In this document: in pieces, positions 18,461 to 26,842 of the stretch | Numbering within the stretch: the first letter of the stretch is position 1 | How the letters are laid out: every line of letters starts with the position of its first letter | Translations under genes and position numbers: made by a program | The notes under the pieces: generated by a model | What the model saw: the letters and a program-made list of their open reading frames with translations, nothing else | The model's database searches: none | Told to the model about the DNA's origin: nothing | Source of the DNA: Aliarcobacter trophiarum LMG 25534 | GTDB taxonomy: Bacteria; Campylobacterota; Campylobacteria; Campylobacterales; Arcobacteraceae | Direction of reading: 5' to 3' | NCBI RefSeq assembly: GCF_003355515.1 | Contig: NZ_CP031367.1 | Span: forward strand, 1,798,001 to 1,862,000 | DNA length: 64,000 nucleotides

Positions 18461-18475
18461 ATAGTCAAAGATTTA

Positions 18476-18505
18476 AATTAACGATAATTTAAGATTATCA
18501 TTAGT
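18476..18505 (+). repeat. dif-like recombination site S3
   Basis: Left arm AATTAACGATAA, centre TTTAAGA, right arm TTATCATTAGT. The 19 bases GATAATTTAAGATTATCAT (18483-18501) recur inverted at 21561-21579 (S4). The centre differs from that of S1/S2. The site lies 20 bases before the nuclease-methylase gene. Confidence 0.65.
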
Positions 18506-18525
18506 CTAATATAAAGAAAATAATA

Positions 18526-20481
18526 ATGGCAAAAAAAGAAGTAGTAACAGACCTTTGGGTTTATGAATTATTAAAAGAAGCAAATATAAACTTAGAGCCA
18601 CAAGGTAGCACAGTTTTAGAAATAGATGAGGCTTTAAAAACAGCTTCAAAAAGTGGTTCAGGAAAGGTTGGTTTTCCTGAATATGTAGGAGTTGTAAAAG
18701 ATTTTTTACTTGTTATTGAAAACAAAGCTTCAATCTCAAAACATATAAAACTAGATGATAATGAATTAATTAGCAAAGAGCCAAAAGATATTAAAGATTT
18801 TGCCGTAAATGGTGCATTGTTTTATGGGCAACATTTAGCAAAAAATACAACATATAAAAAAGTTTTAGCTTTTGGAATTTCAGGAAATGAAAAAAAGCAT
18901 AAAATAAGCCCAATTTTTATAGATGAAACAGAATTTTATAGAGAATTGCCTGAACTAGAGAGTTTTATATCTTTCAATGAAAAAAATATTGAAGAGTATT
19001 ATATAAGGGAGATATTAAAAGAAGAAACAAATAAAGAAAAAGAGTTAGCAGAAATTTTAAAAGATGCTGCAACACTCCACAAAGATTTAAGAAATTATGG
19101 AAATTTAGAAGATAAACAAAAACCTCTGTTGGTTTCAGGTATATTATTGGCTCTTAGAGAAGTTGAATTTAAAGGCTTTAATATAGATGATTTAATAGGC
19201 GATGATATAAACACCGACGGACAAAAAATCTATGAAGCTATTGAAAAAAATCTTCAAAGAGCAAAAGTATCTCCTGAAGTTAAAAAAGATAAACTCTTAA
19301 GCCAATTTGCACTAATAAAAGATACAAAAATATTAAATGAGATAAATAAAAATTTAGGGAAAACTCCACTAAAACACTATGCAGAATTTTTAAATGATAA
19401 AATATATAAAAGCATAAAATACACTAAATCATCAGAAGATTATTTAGGAAGATTTTATGGCGAGTTTATGAGTTATAGTGGTGGAGATGGACAAAATTTA
19501 GGAATAGTTCTAACTCCAAAACATATTACTGATTTATTTTGTGATTTAGTAGATATAAAATACAATGATATAGTGCTAGACCCAACTTGTGGAACTGGTG
19601 GTTTTCTTGTAGCTTCTATGTATCATATGTTGGAAAAATTAGAAGAAGAGAAAAATAAATCTGATATTACAGATAGCAAATATCAAAATTTACAAGCAAG
19701 TATTAGACAAAAACAGCTTCACGGTTTTGAGCTGCAACCTTATATGTTTACAATAGCAACTACAAATATGATTTTAAGAGGAGATGGAAAAAGTACACTT
19801 TTTAATGATGATTTTCTAGCACAAAATCCAGCTAAACTACAACTAAATCAAGCAACAATTGGAATGATAAATCCCCCTTATTCTCAAGGCTCAAAGCAAA
19901 ATACAAATTTATATGAGATAAATTTTATAAGCCATTTATTAGATAGTTTACTAGAGGGAGGAAGATGTATAGCTATTATTCCTCAATCTTCAATGACAGG
20001 AAAAACAAAAGAAGAGCAAGAGATAAAAGAAAATATACTTAAAAAACATACTTTAGAGGGTGTAATAACTCTAAACAAAGATACCTTTTATGGTGTTGGA
20101 GTAATGCCTTGTATAGCTATTTTCACAGCTGGAGAGTCACATAAAAAAGATAAAGAGTGTAAATTTATAGATTTTAGAGAAGATGGCTATAAAATAGCTG
20201 CACATATTGGGCTTATGGAAACAGAAGCAGCAAAAGATAAAAAACAGCATTTATTAGATGTTTGGTTTGATAAAATGAAAGCCGAAACAAAATTTTGTGT
20301 AAAAACAACGATAGAGCCTAGCGATGAATGGCTACATAGTTTTTACTATTTTAATGATGAAATCCCAACGGCAGAGGATTTTGAAAAAACTATTGGAAAT
20401 TATCTAACTTTTGAGTTTTCGATGATTATGCAAAATAGAGAGTATCTTTTTGAAGAGGAAACAAAAAATGTTAAATCTTGA
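18526..20481 (+). CDS. BcgI-like fused nuclease-adenine methylase (RM subunit)
   Basis: A 651-residue restriction-modification subunit. The N-terminus is an HsdR_N-like PD-(D/E)XK nuclease: FPEYVGVVKDFLLVIENKAS with D59, E65 and K67. The rest is an HsdM-type N6-adenine methylase: SAM motif VLDPTCGTGGFLV near residue 351 and catalytic NPPYSQG near 448. A nuclease fused to HsdM plus a separate specificity protein matches the Type IIB BcgI design (A subunit about 637 residues), which cuts on both sides of its site. No separate HsdR is present. The site S3 lies just upstream, and the ribosome site is weak. Confidence 0.82.
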   Translation: MAKKEVVTDLWVYELLKEANINLEPQGSTVLEIDEALKTASKSGSGKVGFPEYVGVVKDFLLVIENKASISKHIKLDDNELISKEPKDIKDFAVNGALFYGQHLAKNTTYKKVLAFGISGNEKKHKISPIFIDETEFYRELPELESFISFNEKNIEEYYIREILKEETNKEKELAEILKDAATLHKDLRNYGNLEDKQKPLLVSGILLALREVEFKGFNIDDLIGDDINTDGQKIYEAIEKNLQRAKVSPEVKKDKLLSQFALIKDTKILNEINKNLGKTPLKHYAEFLNDKIYKSIKYTKSSEDYLGRFYGEFMSYSGGDGQNLGIVLTPKHITDLFCDLVDIKYNDIVLDPTCGTGGFLVASMYHMLEKLEEEKNKSDITDSKYQNLQASIRQKQLHGFELQPYMFTIATTNMILRGDGKSTLFNDDFLAQNPAKLQLNQATIGMINPPYSQGSKQNTNLYEINFISHLLDSLLEGGRCIAIIPQSSMTGKTKEEQEIKENILKKHTLEGVITLNKDTFYGVGVMPCIAIFTAGESHKKDKECKFIDFREDGYKIAAHIGLMETEAAKDKKQHLLDVWFDKMKAETKFCVKTTIEPSDEWLHSFYYFNDEIPTAEDFEKTIGNYLTFEFSMIMQNREYLFEEETKNVKS

Positions 20482-21625
20482 ATATAAAGAGTGGGATAAA
20501 TTTAAGTTTATAGAGATATTTAATATTAAAAATGGATTTTACAATAAAAAACCAAATATAGAAGCAATAGGAAATATACCTTTTATTGGGGCAGTGGATA
20601 ATTCTAATGGTATAACAGAGTTTTATACTTTAAAAAATATTGAGAATAGCAGTAAAACTGGAGATAAGAACAATGTTAATTTGGAAAAGAAACTTTTTCA
20701 ATCTAATGCAATTTGTGTTACAAATAATGGTTCGGTAGGATATGCTTATTACCAAAAAAGTAAATTTACTTGTAGCCACGATGTAAATCCTTTATACCTT
20801 AAGAATAAAATATTAAATCAATCTATTGCAATGTTTTTAATAACTTGTATTGAAAAACAGAGAGTATGTTTTGAATATTCGAGAAAATGGCGACCAAAGA
20901 GAATGATAAAATCTAATATTCTCTTACCAATAGAAGAACCTGAAAAACCTAATTTTGAATATATGGAAGAGTATTCAAAATCTATCATAAATAGCAAAAC
21001 TGAAAAATATAAACAATATGCACAAAAAGTTTTAAATAGTATTGAATATAAAAATATAGAAACACTAGAAAACAAAGAGTGGGAAGATTTTTTTCTAATA
21101 GATATTTTTACTACTATTCAAAGAGGAAAAAGATTAACAAAACAAAATCAAACAAAAGGAAATATACCTTATATTTCATCAACAAGTTTAAATAATGGTG
21201 TAGATAATTTTATAGGAAATAAAACAGATGTTAGGATTTTTTCTGATTGTTTAACGATTGCAAATAGTGGAAGTGTAGGAGCTAGTTTTTATCAACCTTA
21301 CAATTTTGTAGGAAGCGACCATATAACACATCTAAAAAAAGAGAATATGAATAAGTATGTATATATATTTATCTCAACTTTAACAAATAGATTTTCAGAA
21401 AAGTATAATTTTAATAGAGAAATTAATGATAAAAGGATTTCAAGAGAAAAAATAATGCTTCCAATAAATGATAGAAAAGAGCCTGATTTTCAATATATGG
21501 AGCAATATATGAAAAATCTAACATATAAAAAAGTTAATCAATATTTGTCATTTATAAATTATGATAATCTTAAATTATCATTAGTTTATTTTATACAAAG
21601 ACTCATAAATCTAATATTAGTTTAA
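20468..21625 (+). CDS. Type I/IIB specificity subunit (HsdS-like)
   Basis: A DNA-recognition subunit of about 385 residues with two target-recognition domains. Each starts WDKFKFIEIFNI or WEDFFLIDIFTT and ends in a matching helix (PNFEYMEEYSKSI and PDFQYMEQYMKNL). Segments such as ICVTNNGSVGYAYYQ and LTIANSGSVGASFYQ are typical of HsdS. The ATG at 20468 is chosen because GAGG lies nine bases upstream; it overlaps the end of the nuclease-methylase gene by 14 bases. The last residues (YDNLKLSLVYF onward) are encoded by dif-like site S4 and sequence beyond it, so the C-terminal tail depends on where the module is inserted. Confidence 0.83.
   Translation: MLNLEYKEWDKFKFIEIFNIKNGFYNKKPNIEAIGNIPFIGAVDNSNGITEFYTLKNIENSSKTGDKNNVNLEKKLFQSNAICVTNNGSVGYAYYQKSKFTCSHDVNPLYLKNKILNQSIAMFLITCIEKQRVCFEYSRKWRPKRMIKSNILLPIEEPEKPNFEYMEEYSKSIINSKTEKYKQYAQKVLNSIEYKNIETLENKEWEDFFLIDIFTTIQRGKRLTKQNQTKGNIPYISSTSLNNGVDNFIGNKTDVRIFSDCLTIANSGSVGASFYQPYNFVGSDHITHLKKENMNKYVYIFISTLTNRFSEKYNFNREINDKRISREKIMLPINDRKEPDFQYMEQYMKNLTYKKVNQYLSFINYDNLKLSLVYFIQRLINLILV
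21561..21585 (-). repeat. dif-like recombination site S4
   Basis: The minus strand of 21561-21579 equals the 19-base core of S3 (18483-18501), with the centre in opposite orientation. The right arm TTATCATTAGT is also shared directly with S3. It lies within the 3' end of the specificity gene. A 13-base direct repeat TAAAGAAAATAAT follows both S3 (18512-18524) and S4 (21623-21635). Confidence 0.6.
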
Positions 21626-21634
21626 AGAAAATAA

Positions 21635-23335
21635 TCAAATAATTTTATTCAATAATCCAGCATACCAATTAGCAAGCTGGATTTCATTTAAATTTTCATT
21701 TCTCTCATGGTTCTTTTTAGTAAATTTAGGGTTAGTTTGAGAATATCTTTTTAGCATATTATCTATTCCACTATCTTCTTTAAGATAAAGATTTATAAAA
21801 AAATCAAAATTACTATTTTGTATTTGTGAATTAGATATTATTACCCAAGTTGAACAAGCAGAATAAGTATTATTTTCTAATTCTAATAATCCTACATAAG
21901 AATTCTCATATTTAAACGTTGCTGTTAAATATTGTCTAGGTCTTTTTTTTATTTTACATTTTGGATTGATTTTTGTTTCATCATCTTTAAGTGTATATTG
22001 AGGTAAATCTTTTTTCCCATTTAAATGAAAATCTTTTATATCAGTACGTTGCTGTAAAAAGTTTATATATTGATTGAAAACTACAAAATTATCTATTTCA
22101 GTTAAAGGTTTAGATGAAGATTGTTTTAAAAATTCACTTGAAATAACAACTTTTCTAATAGTTTTATTTCCTTTAGAAGATGACTCAGTTAAACTTTGAT
22201 CAGTTATATCATCGGTTTGTTGCTCTTTATAAATTTTTAGTAAATCTTCTAAAATATCTCTTGATGAAGATTCTTCATCTACAGGAATATTATTTAAACT
22301 ACCACAACTTTTTTTTCTATCTTTTTGATGATAAGTTTGAGTATTTCTTTTACTTGCATGTGTTATTTTTAAAACTTCAGATGTTTCATTTGGGATGTCT
22401 TTTTCTACTTTTGGAAGATTCTCTAAATTTCCTAAATTTAAAATAACTTTATTTTTTTCTATAATTTTTGTTAATTTATCAAAACCTATATCTGAATAAT
22501 CATTTGTAATTTCATGAATAAAGTAATACTTTTCATTCGTTTCTTTATTTGTAACAAGCGAACTTCTAGTGTCAATTTGAAATTCTTCTTTTGTTGGGAA
22601 ATTAAATTTCAAATGCATTTTATACATATCATCATCAAAATTGTTTTCTTGCATAAATTTCAAATAGTTATGGATATATCCAGATACATTATCAAACTCT
22701 TTAATTGCATTTTTTTGACAAGCAAATCTATGTATGAAAGCTGCATCTTCATCTGTTCGATAAGTTGGTAAAACTATTTTTGCATTGGCTCTATCATCTT
22801 CACACATAATGTATAATTCATTTAAAGTAGAGTCTAGGACAGCTTCTCTTAATTGTGAAAATCTAAAATAATAATATATTCCTATAGTAAAGTGAGGAAT
22901 GATTATTTTAATATCATCTTGCTCAACTAAATAACAATTAATATTTTTTGCATCTTTAAGAAGTTTATAGTTCCATCCTAATAAAGTTCCTATACTTTCC
23001 TGTTCTAGGATATCTTTTAGTTTTTTTTCATTATTTTTATTAATAAATTTTGTATTTATTTTAAAGTTTTTATCTACAATATCTTTATTTAAATATTTTT
23101 CAGTTTTTTCACCATTTTTAAATGATTTACAAAGAGGATAGTGAGTAAATAAAAGTTCTGGAGATACTCTGTAAGTAAATATTTGATTTTTAGACATATT
23201 TTTAACAACAACTTCGTAGTAACTATTTCCAAAACTCTCTTCATCAAGTGCTATTCTTAGAGGCAATAAGAATTGAAAAGTATCATTTGGGTTATCTTTC
23301 ATAAACTCTGGAATGATACTTCTCTTCTTAGCCAT
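21635..23335 (-). CDS. TnsE-like transposition protein (candidate)
   Basis: A 566-residue soluble protein. Three regions recall TnsE of Tn7: an N-terminal segment IPHFTIGIYYYFRFSQLREA, a middle YYFIHEITNDYSDIGF before a low-complexity Ser/Thr/Glu linker, and a C-terminal domain with FVVFNQYINFL and KRPRQYLTATFKYENSYVGL followed by LELEN. In Tn7, TnsE directs TnsABC to replicating DNA and conjugal plasmids. Its start faces the tandem repeats at the element's right end, and it reads inward, as tns genes do. No other transposition gene is nearby, so it would act with proteins supplied from elsewhere or be a relic. The family call rests on my reading of distant similarity. Confidence 0.55.
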   Translation of the reverse strand: MAKKRSIIPEFMKDNPNDTFQFLLPLRIALDEESFGNSYYEVVVKNMSKNQIFTYRVSPELLFTHYPLCKSFKNGEKTEKYLNKDIVDKNFKINTKFINKNNEKKLKDILEQESIGTLLGWNYKLLKDAKNINCYLVEQDDIKIIIPHFTIGIYYYFRFSQLREAVLDSTLNELYIMCEDDRANAKIVLPTYRTDEDAAFIHRFACQKNAIKEFDNVSGYIHNYLKFMQENNFDDDMYKMHLKFNFPTKEEFQIDTRSSLVTNKETNEKYYFIHEITNDYSDIGFDKLTKIIEKNKVILNLGNLENLPKVEKDIPNETSEVLKITHASKRNTQTYHQKDRKKSCGSLNNIPVDEESSSRDILEDLLKIYKEQQTDDITDQSLTESSSKGNKTIRKVVISSEFLKQSSSKPLTEIDNFVVFNQYINFLQQRTDIKDFHLNGKKDLPQYTLKDDETKINPKCKIKKRPRQYLTATFKYENSYVGLLELENNTYSACSTWVIISNSQIQNSNFDFFINLYLKEDSGIDNMLKRYSQTNPKFTKKNHERNENLNEIQLANWYAGLLNKII

Positions 23336-23348
23336 ATCTAATTTATCC

Positions 23349-23420
23349 TCTCATTATCAATTTTTAATGTACATATTATCACTATTTAATGTCCATTCTC
23401 ATTGTTTAATGTTTGTGACA
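23349..23420 (-). repeat. right end of the Tn7-like element with three tandem repeats
   Basis: Read on the minus strand from 23420: TGTCACAA, then three units each starting ACATTAAA at spacings of 20 and 22 bases, each followed by a TGAnAAT core (TGAGAATG, TGATAATA, TGATAATG). The last two units match at 19 of 22 positions. Tandem 22-bp sites are what the right end of Tn7 has. The block overlaps the mnmG stop codon and the leader of the TnsE-like gene, so regulatory repeats are an alternative reading. Confidence 0.6.
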
Positions 23421-25274
23421 ATTATTATTCAAATTCAAATGTATAATATCAATAGCAGCAGGAGTTATCCCAGAAATTAAACTTGCATTATAAAGTGTTG
23501 GTGGTTGGTTTTTCTCTAACTTTTCTATAACTTCATTTGAAAGTCCTGGAAGTCCTTTATAACAAAAATTTTCAGGAATTCTTAGTTTAAGCATCTTCTT
23601 CATTTTTTCTATCTGTTTTTGCTGTTTTTGAATATATCGATAATATTTTGCTTCTATAATAATTTGTTCTTTTAGATACAAATCAAGCTCTTTTAAACTA
23701 GGAACCAAAAAATCAAGTTTTTCTATATCTATAGTATTTCTTCCTATTAAATCTATTAAAAGAACTTTATCATTTATCTTTTCTTCACCAATAGAGTCCA
23801 AAAGTTCCAAAGTCTCTTTTTTTGAAGTTATCCAGCTATTTGCCATAAACTCTACTGCATCTTCTAAAACTTTTCTCTTATTTTCAACATTTGTAAAAGT
23901 TTCAATATCTATAAGTCCTAACTCGTACCCATATTTTGAGAGTCTAATATCAGCATTTTCTTCTCTTAAAAGAAGTCTATACTCAGCACGGCTTGTAAAC
24001 ATTCTATATGGCTCAGAAGTTCCTTTTGTAACTAAATCATCTATTAAAACACCAATATATGCCTCATCTCTTCTTAAAATAAATGGCTCTTTACCATCGA
24101 TTGCCAAACTAGCATTTATACTTGCCATCAATCCTTGAGCAGCTGCCTCTTCATAACCAGTTGTTGCATTTATTTGCCCTGCATGATAAAGATTATTTAA
24201 TTTTTTTGTTTCAAGTGTATGTTTTAACTCTGTTGGGTCAACATAATCATACTCAATAGCATATCCATATCTTATAACTCTTGCATTTTCTAAACCTTTA
24301 ACTGAAGCTATCATCTTTTTTTGTATTTCAATAGGCAAAGAACTTGACATTCCATTTATATAGTATTCTGTACATTTTGCTGTTTGTGGCTCCAAAAATA
24401 GTTGATGTCTCTCTCTTTCACTAAATCTTTTTACCTTATCTTCAATACTAGGGCAATATCTTGGACCTAAACCCTCTATTTGCCCTGTATAAATTGGGGC
24501 TCTATGAAAATTTTGTGAAATAATCTCGTGAGTATCAAGGTTTGTATAAGTTACATAACAAGGATATTGTGTTGGGTTAAAACTCTTTTTATCTGTTCTA
24601 AATGAAAATGGTGTTGGTTTTATATCTCCTCCATGCATATCCATAACTGAAAAATCGATGCTGTTTGCATCTATTCTTGATGGTGTTCCAGTTTTCAGTC
24701 TTCCTACATTTAAACCCAACTCTTTTAGCTGAATTGATAAAGTGCTAGATGGCAACTCCCAAGCACGACCAGCACTATAAGTATTTTCTCCAATATGGAT
24801 TAATCCTCTCATAAATGTTCCAACTGTAAGAATAGTTTTCTTTGACCTAAACTCCTCTCCTAGTTTTGTCTTTACTCCTAAAACTTCACTATTTTCAACT
24901 ATTAAATAACTCACCTCATCTTGATAAATATCTAAATTTGGTGTAGAGTGACAAACTTTTCTCATATACTCTTTGTAGAAATCCATATCAATTTGAGCTC
25001 GTGTACCTTGAACAGCAGCACCTTTTGAGTCATTTAATACTCTAAACTGAATTCCAGTTGCATCTGTACAAAGTCCCATTTCACCACCTAAGGCATCTAA
25101 CTCTTTTACCAAATGACCTTTTGCTAAACCTCCAATAGCTGGATTACAACTAGCAGCTCCTATTTGTTCAACAAGCATAGTTATTAATAGTGTTTTTTTT
25201 CCTAATCTTGCACCTGCTAATGCTGCTTCAATTCCAGCATGACCAGCTCCAACAACGATAATATCGTATTGCAT
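23406..25274 (-). CDS. mnmG: tRNA uridine-5-carboxymethylaminomethyl modification enzyme MnmG (GidA)
   Basis: FAD-binding partner of MnmE that installs the cmnm5 group on wobble uridine of certain tRNAs. The FAD motif [17 protein letters not shown] is at residues 8-24, [20 protein letters not shown] follows, and the C-terminus shows [15 protein letters not shown] and [10 protein letters not shown]-type [15 protein letters not shown]. The 622-residue length is normal. The last residues (CHKH and the stop) are encoded by the end of the Tn7-like element, which apparently inserted in the final codons and supplied a new stop without damaging the conserved protein. Confidence 0.95.
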   Translation of the reverse strand: MQYDIIVVGAGHAGIEAALAGARLGKKTLLITMLVEQIGAASCNPAIGGLAKGHLVKELDALGGEMGLCTDATGIQFRVLNDSKGAAVQGTRAQIDMDFYKEYMRKVCHSTPNLDIYQDEVSYLIVENSEVLGVKTKLGEEFRSKKTILTVGTFMRGLIHIGENTYSAGRAWELPSSTLSIQLKELGLNVGRLKTGTPSRIDANSIDFSVMDMHGGDIKPTPFSFRTDKKSFNPTQYPCYVTYTNLDTHEIISQNFHRAPIYTGQIEGLGPRYCPSIEDKVKRFSERERHQLFLEPQTAKCTEYYINGMSSSLPIEIQKKMIASVKGLENARVIRYGYAIEYDYVDPTELKHTLETKKLNNLYHAGQINATTGYEEAAAQGLMASINASLAIDGKEPFILRRDEAYIGVLIDDLVTKGTSEPYRMFTSRAEYRLLLREENADIRLSKYGYELGLIDIETFTNVENKRKVLEDAVEFMANSWITSKKETLELLDSIGEEKINDKVLLIDLIGRNTIDIEKLDFLVPSLKELDLYLKEQIIIEAKYYRYIQKQQKQIEKMKKMLKLRIPENFCYKGLPGLSNEVIEKLEKNQPPTLYNASLISGITPAAIDIIHLNLNNNCHKH

Positions 25275-25380
25275 TAATTTTCCTTTTTATAAAGCAGATT
25301 TGATTTTTAAATATTAGTAAAAATTAGCTTCTTATGATTTTTTGGCTATTATAACTAAATTTTATCTAAAGGTTTTTTAA

Positions 25381-25995
25381 GTGTTTACAGGTTTAATAAG
25401 AGAAATGGCAAAGGTTGAAAGTTTTTCAAATAATATCTTAACTCTAAAAGCAAACTATAAACCAAAAATTGGGGACTCTGTAGCAGTTAATGGTGCTTGT
25501 TTAACTGTAATTAAAATCTCAAATAACTCTTTTAGTGTAGAGCTATCTCCTGAAAGTACAAGCTTACTTGCTCTTGAAAACTATAAAAATGAAGTTCATA
25601 TAGAACCAGCTATGCAAATGGGAGATAGATTTGAGGGGCATATTGTGCAAGGACACATAGATTGTGTCGGAACTATTAACAAGATAGAGAAAAGTGGTAA
25701 CTCAAAAGATTTCTATATAGAAGTTCCAAAAAAATTCTTAAAATATATGATAGATAAAGGAAGTGTAGCTATTGATGGAGTCTCTTTAACTATAAACGAA
25801 GTTTTAGATAATAGTTTTAGACTTACAATTATTCCTCATACTATAGAAAATACCCTTTTTAAAACTTACAAAGTAGGAAGTAGAATAAATATTGAAACAG
25901 ATATGTTTGCAAGATATATTTACAATATGTTTAAAAAAGATGATAAAAATAGTCTATCATGGGGTGAAGTTGATAAAATAATGTCTAGATACTAA
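25381..25995 (+). CDS. ribE: riboflavin synthase, alpha chain
   Basis: Dismutates two 6,7-dimethyl-8-ribityllumazine molecules to riboflavin. The N-terminus MFTGLIREMAKVE and the two lumazine-synthase-like halves, each with a substrate loop (VNGACLTV and IDGVSLTINEV), are diagnostic. The catalytic region also has HIVQGHIDCVG. The start is GTG at 25381, with AAAGG upstream. It is divergent from mnmG and convergent with mreC. No FMN riboswitch structure was recognised in the 106-base leader. Confidence 0.93.
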   Translation: MFTGLIREMAKVESFSNNILTLKANYKPKIGDSVAVNGACLTVIKISNNSFSVELSPESTSLLALENYKNEVHIEPAMQMGDRFEGHIVQGHIDCVGTINKIEKSGNSKDFYIEVPKKFLKYMIDKGSVAIDGVSLTINEVLDNSFRLTIIPHTIENTLFKTYKVGSRINIETDMFARYIYNMFKKDDKNSLSWGEVDKIMSRY

Positions 25996-26007
25996 ATTGA
26001 GTGAAAT

Positions 26008-26832
26008 TCAATCTTTTATTTGCTCTTTGTTTTCTATATTTTCTAGTATATTATTATCTTTAGCTTCAATATTACTATTTGCTCGATATGTATAAAAGAA
26101 TCTCTTTTTTAGAGGATTTGCATAAGGTTTTATTGTTGCAACTTTCATCTCTGGAAAATCTTTTACATCTATAACTTTACCAACTCTAAGACCCTCATAA
26201 AAGATATTATCCATTCCTGAAGTCATAACCTCATCTCCAATATTTATATCAGCCCATACAGGAATAAATTTTACAGATAATAAATTACTCTCATCATTTG
26301 CAGTTGCAATTCCAGGGTTTTTCTCATCTCCTATAAAAACAGCATAGGTACAATCTTTGTTCCCATTTAAAAGTCCTATACTTTTCCCATTTTTAGTCAT
26401 AGAAATTCCTGCTGCATAATTTTCAGATATTAGTCCAGAAATTTTATTATCACTAGGAACTTTATCTAACCAAATACTTGTAAAATCATCAAAATCTATG
26501 TATGACAAGACTCTAACAACTTCAATTTTAGAGTTAACTTCTGGAATTTCTATGTTTTCTAAAAAACTTTTGAGATTATCTACTTTTGAGATTGTAGTAT
26601 TATAGAGTACTTTATACTCTCTTAACTCTAAATTCTCATTTTGAAGCTCTATTATTAGTTTTTCTTGCTCAAAATGATTTGCAAATCTTTCAGAAATATT
26701 TATATATGTCTCTATATATGATTTTTTAATACTTGCAAATATTTTGAACTCTTTTGCCAAAAACTCATCTAATTCAAAAAGATAAGATAATCCAGCAACA
26801 ATAAATAGAAATAAAAATAAGAATCGCTTCAT
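26008..26832 (-). CDS. mreC: rod shape-determining protein MreC
   Basis: A bitopic membrane protein of the elongasome: an N-terminal transmembrane segment (FLFLFLFIVAGLSYLF), then a coiled coil (about residues 50-90, QENLELREYKVL) and a periplasmic beta domain (GLISENYAAGISMTKNGKSI, DEVMTSGMDNIFYEGLRVG). At 274 residues the size is typical. It links MreB filaments to the cell-wall synthases. It follows mreB by 10 bases on the same strand, in the classical order. Confidence 0.9.
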   Translation of the reverse strand: MKRFLFLFLFIVAGLSYLFELDEFLAKEFKIFASIKKSYIETYINISERFANHFEQEKLIIELQNENLELREYKVLYNTTISKVDNLKSFLENIEIPEVNSKIEVVRVLSYIDFDDFTSIWLDKVPSDNKISGLISENYAAGISMTKNGKSIGLLNGNKDCTYAVFIGDEKNPGIATANDESNLLSVKFIPVWADINIGDEVMTSGMDNIFYEGLRVGKVIDVKDFPEMKVATIKPYANPLKKRFFYTYRANSNIEAKDNNILENIENKEQIKD

Positions 26833-26842
26833 CTACAATAGT

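Larger units (their letters stand above)
14842..23420. mobile_element. Tn7-like element without tnsABCD, carrying restriction modules
   Basis: The borders are inferred from sequence ends. The left edge begins TGTGAGATTCAAAATAAATT. The right edge, read inward on the minus strand, begins TGTCACAAACATTAAACAAT. Both have TGT, about eight bases, then A-rich repeats ending TGAnAATG. This copies the layout of Tn7 ends, where TGTGGGCG is followed by TnsB sites. The left end has spaced copies and the right end tandem copies, as in Tn7, and the right end faces the 3' end of a core gene (mnmG). Contents: two restriction modules, a tyrosine recombinase and a TnsE-like gene. No clean 5-bp target duplication is visible; ATTAT occurs beside both ends, one base out of register on the left. 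Confidence 0.6.

Noticed and set aside
15204-21585. The four GATAAT-N5-ATTATC palindromes as operators of one regulator
   Set aside because: Two of them lie at gene 3' ends, and the central bases match only within the pair bounding each module, which fits recombination sites better than operators.
14836-23426. Clean 5-bp target duplication at the island ends
   Set aside because: ATTAT occurs next to both ends but is one base out of register at the left; in such AT-rich sequence it is not convincing.
25995-26017. Terminator between ribE and mreC
   Set aside because: Only a 5-bp imperfect stem (ATTGA/TCAAT) is present; too weak to annotate.
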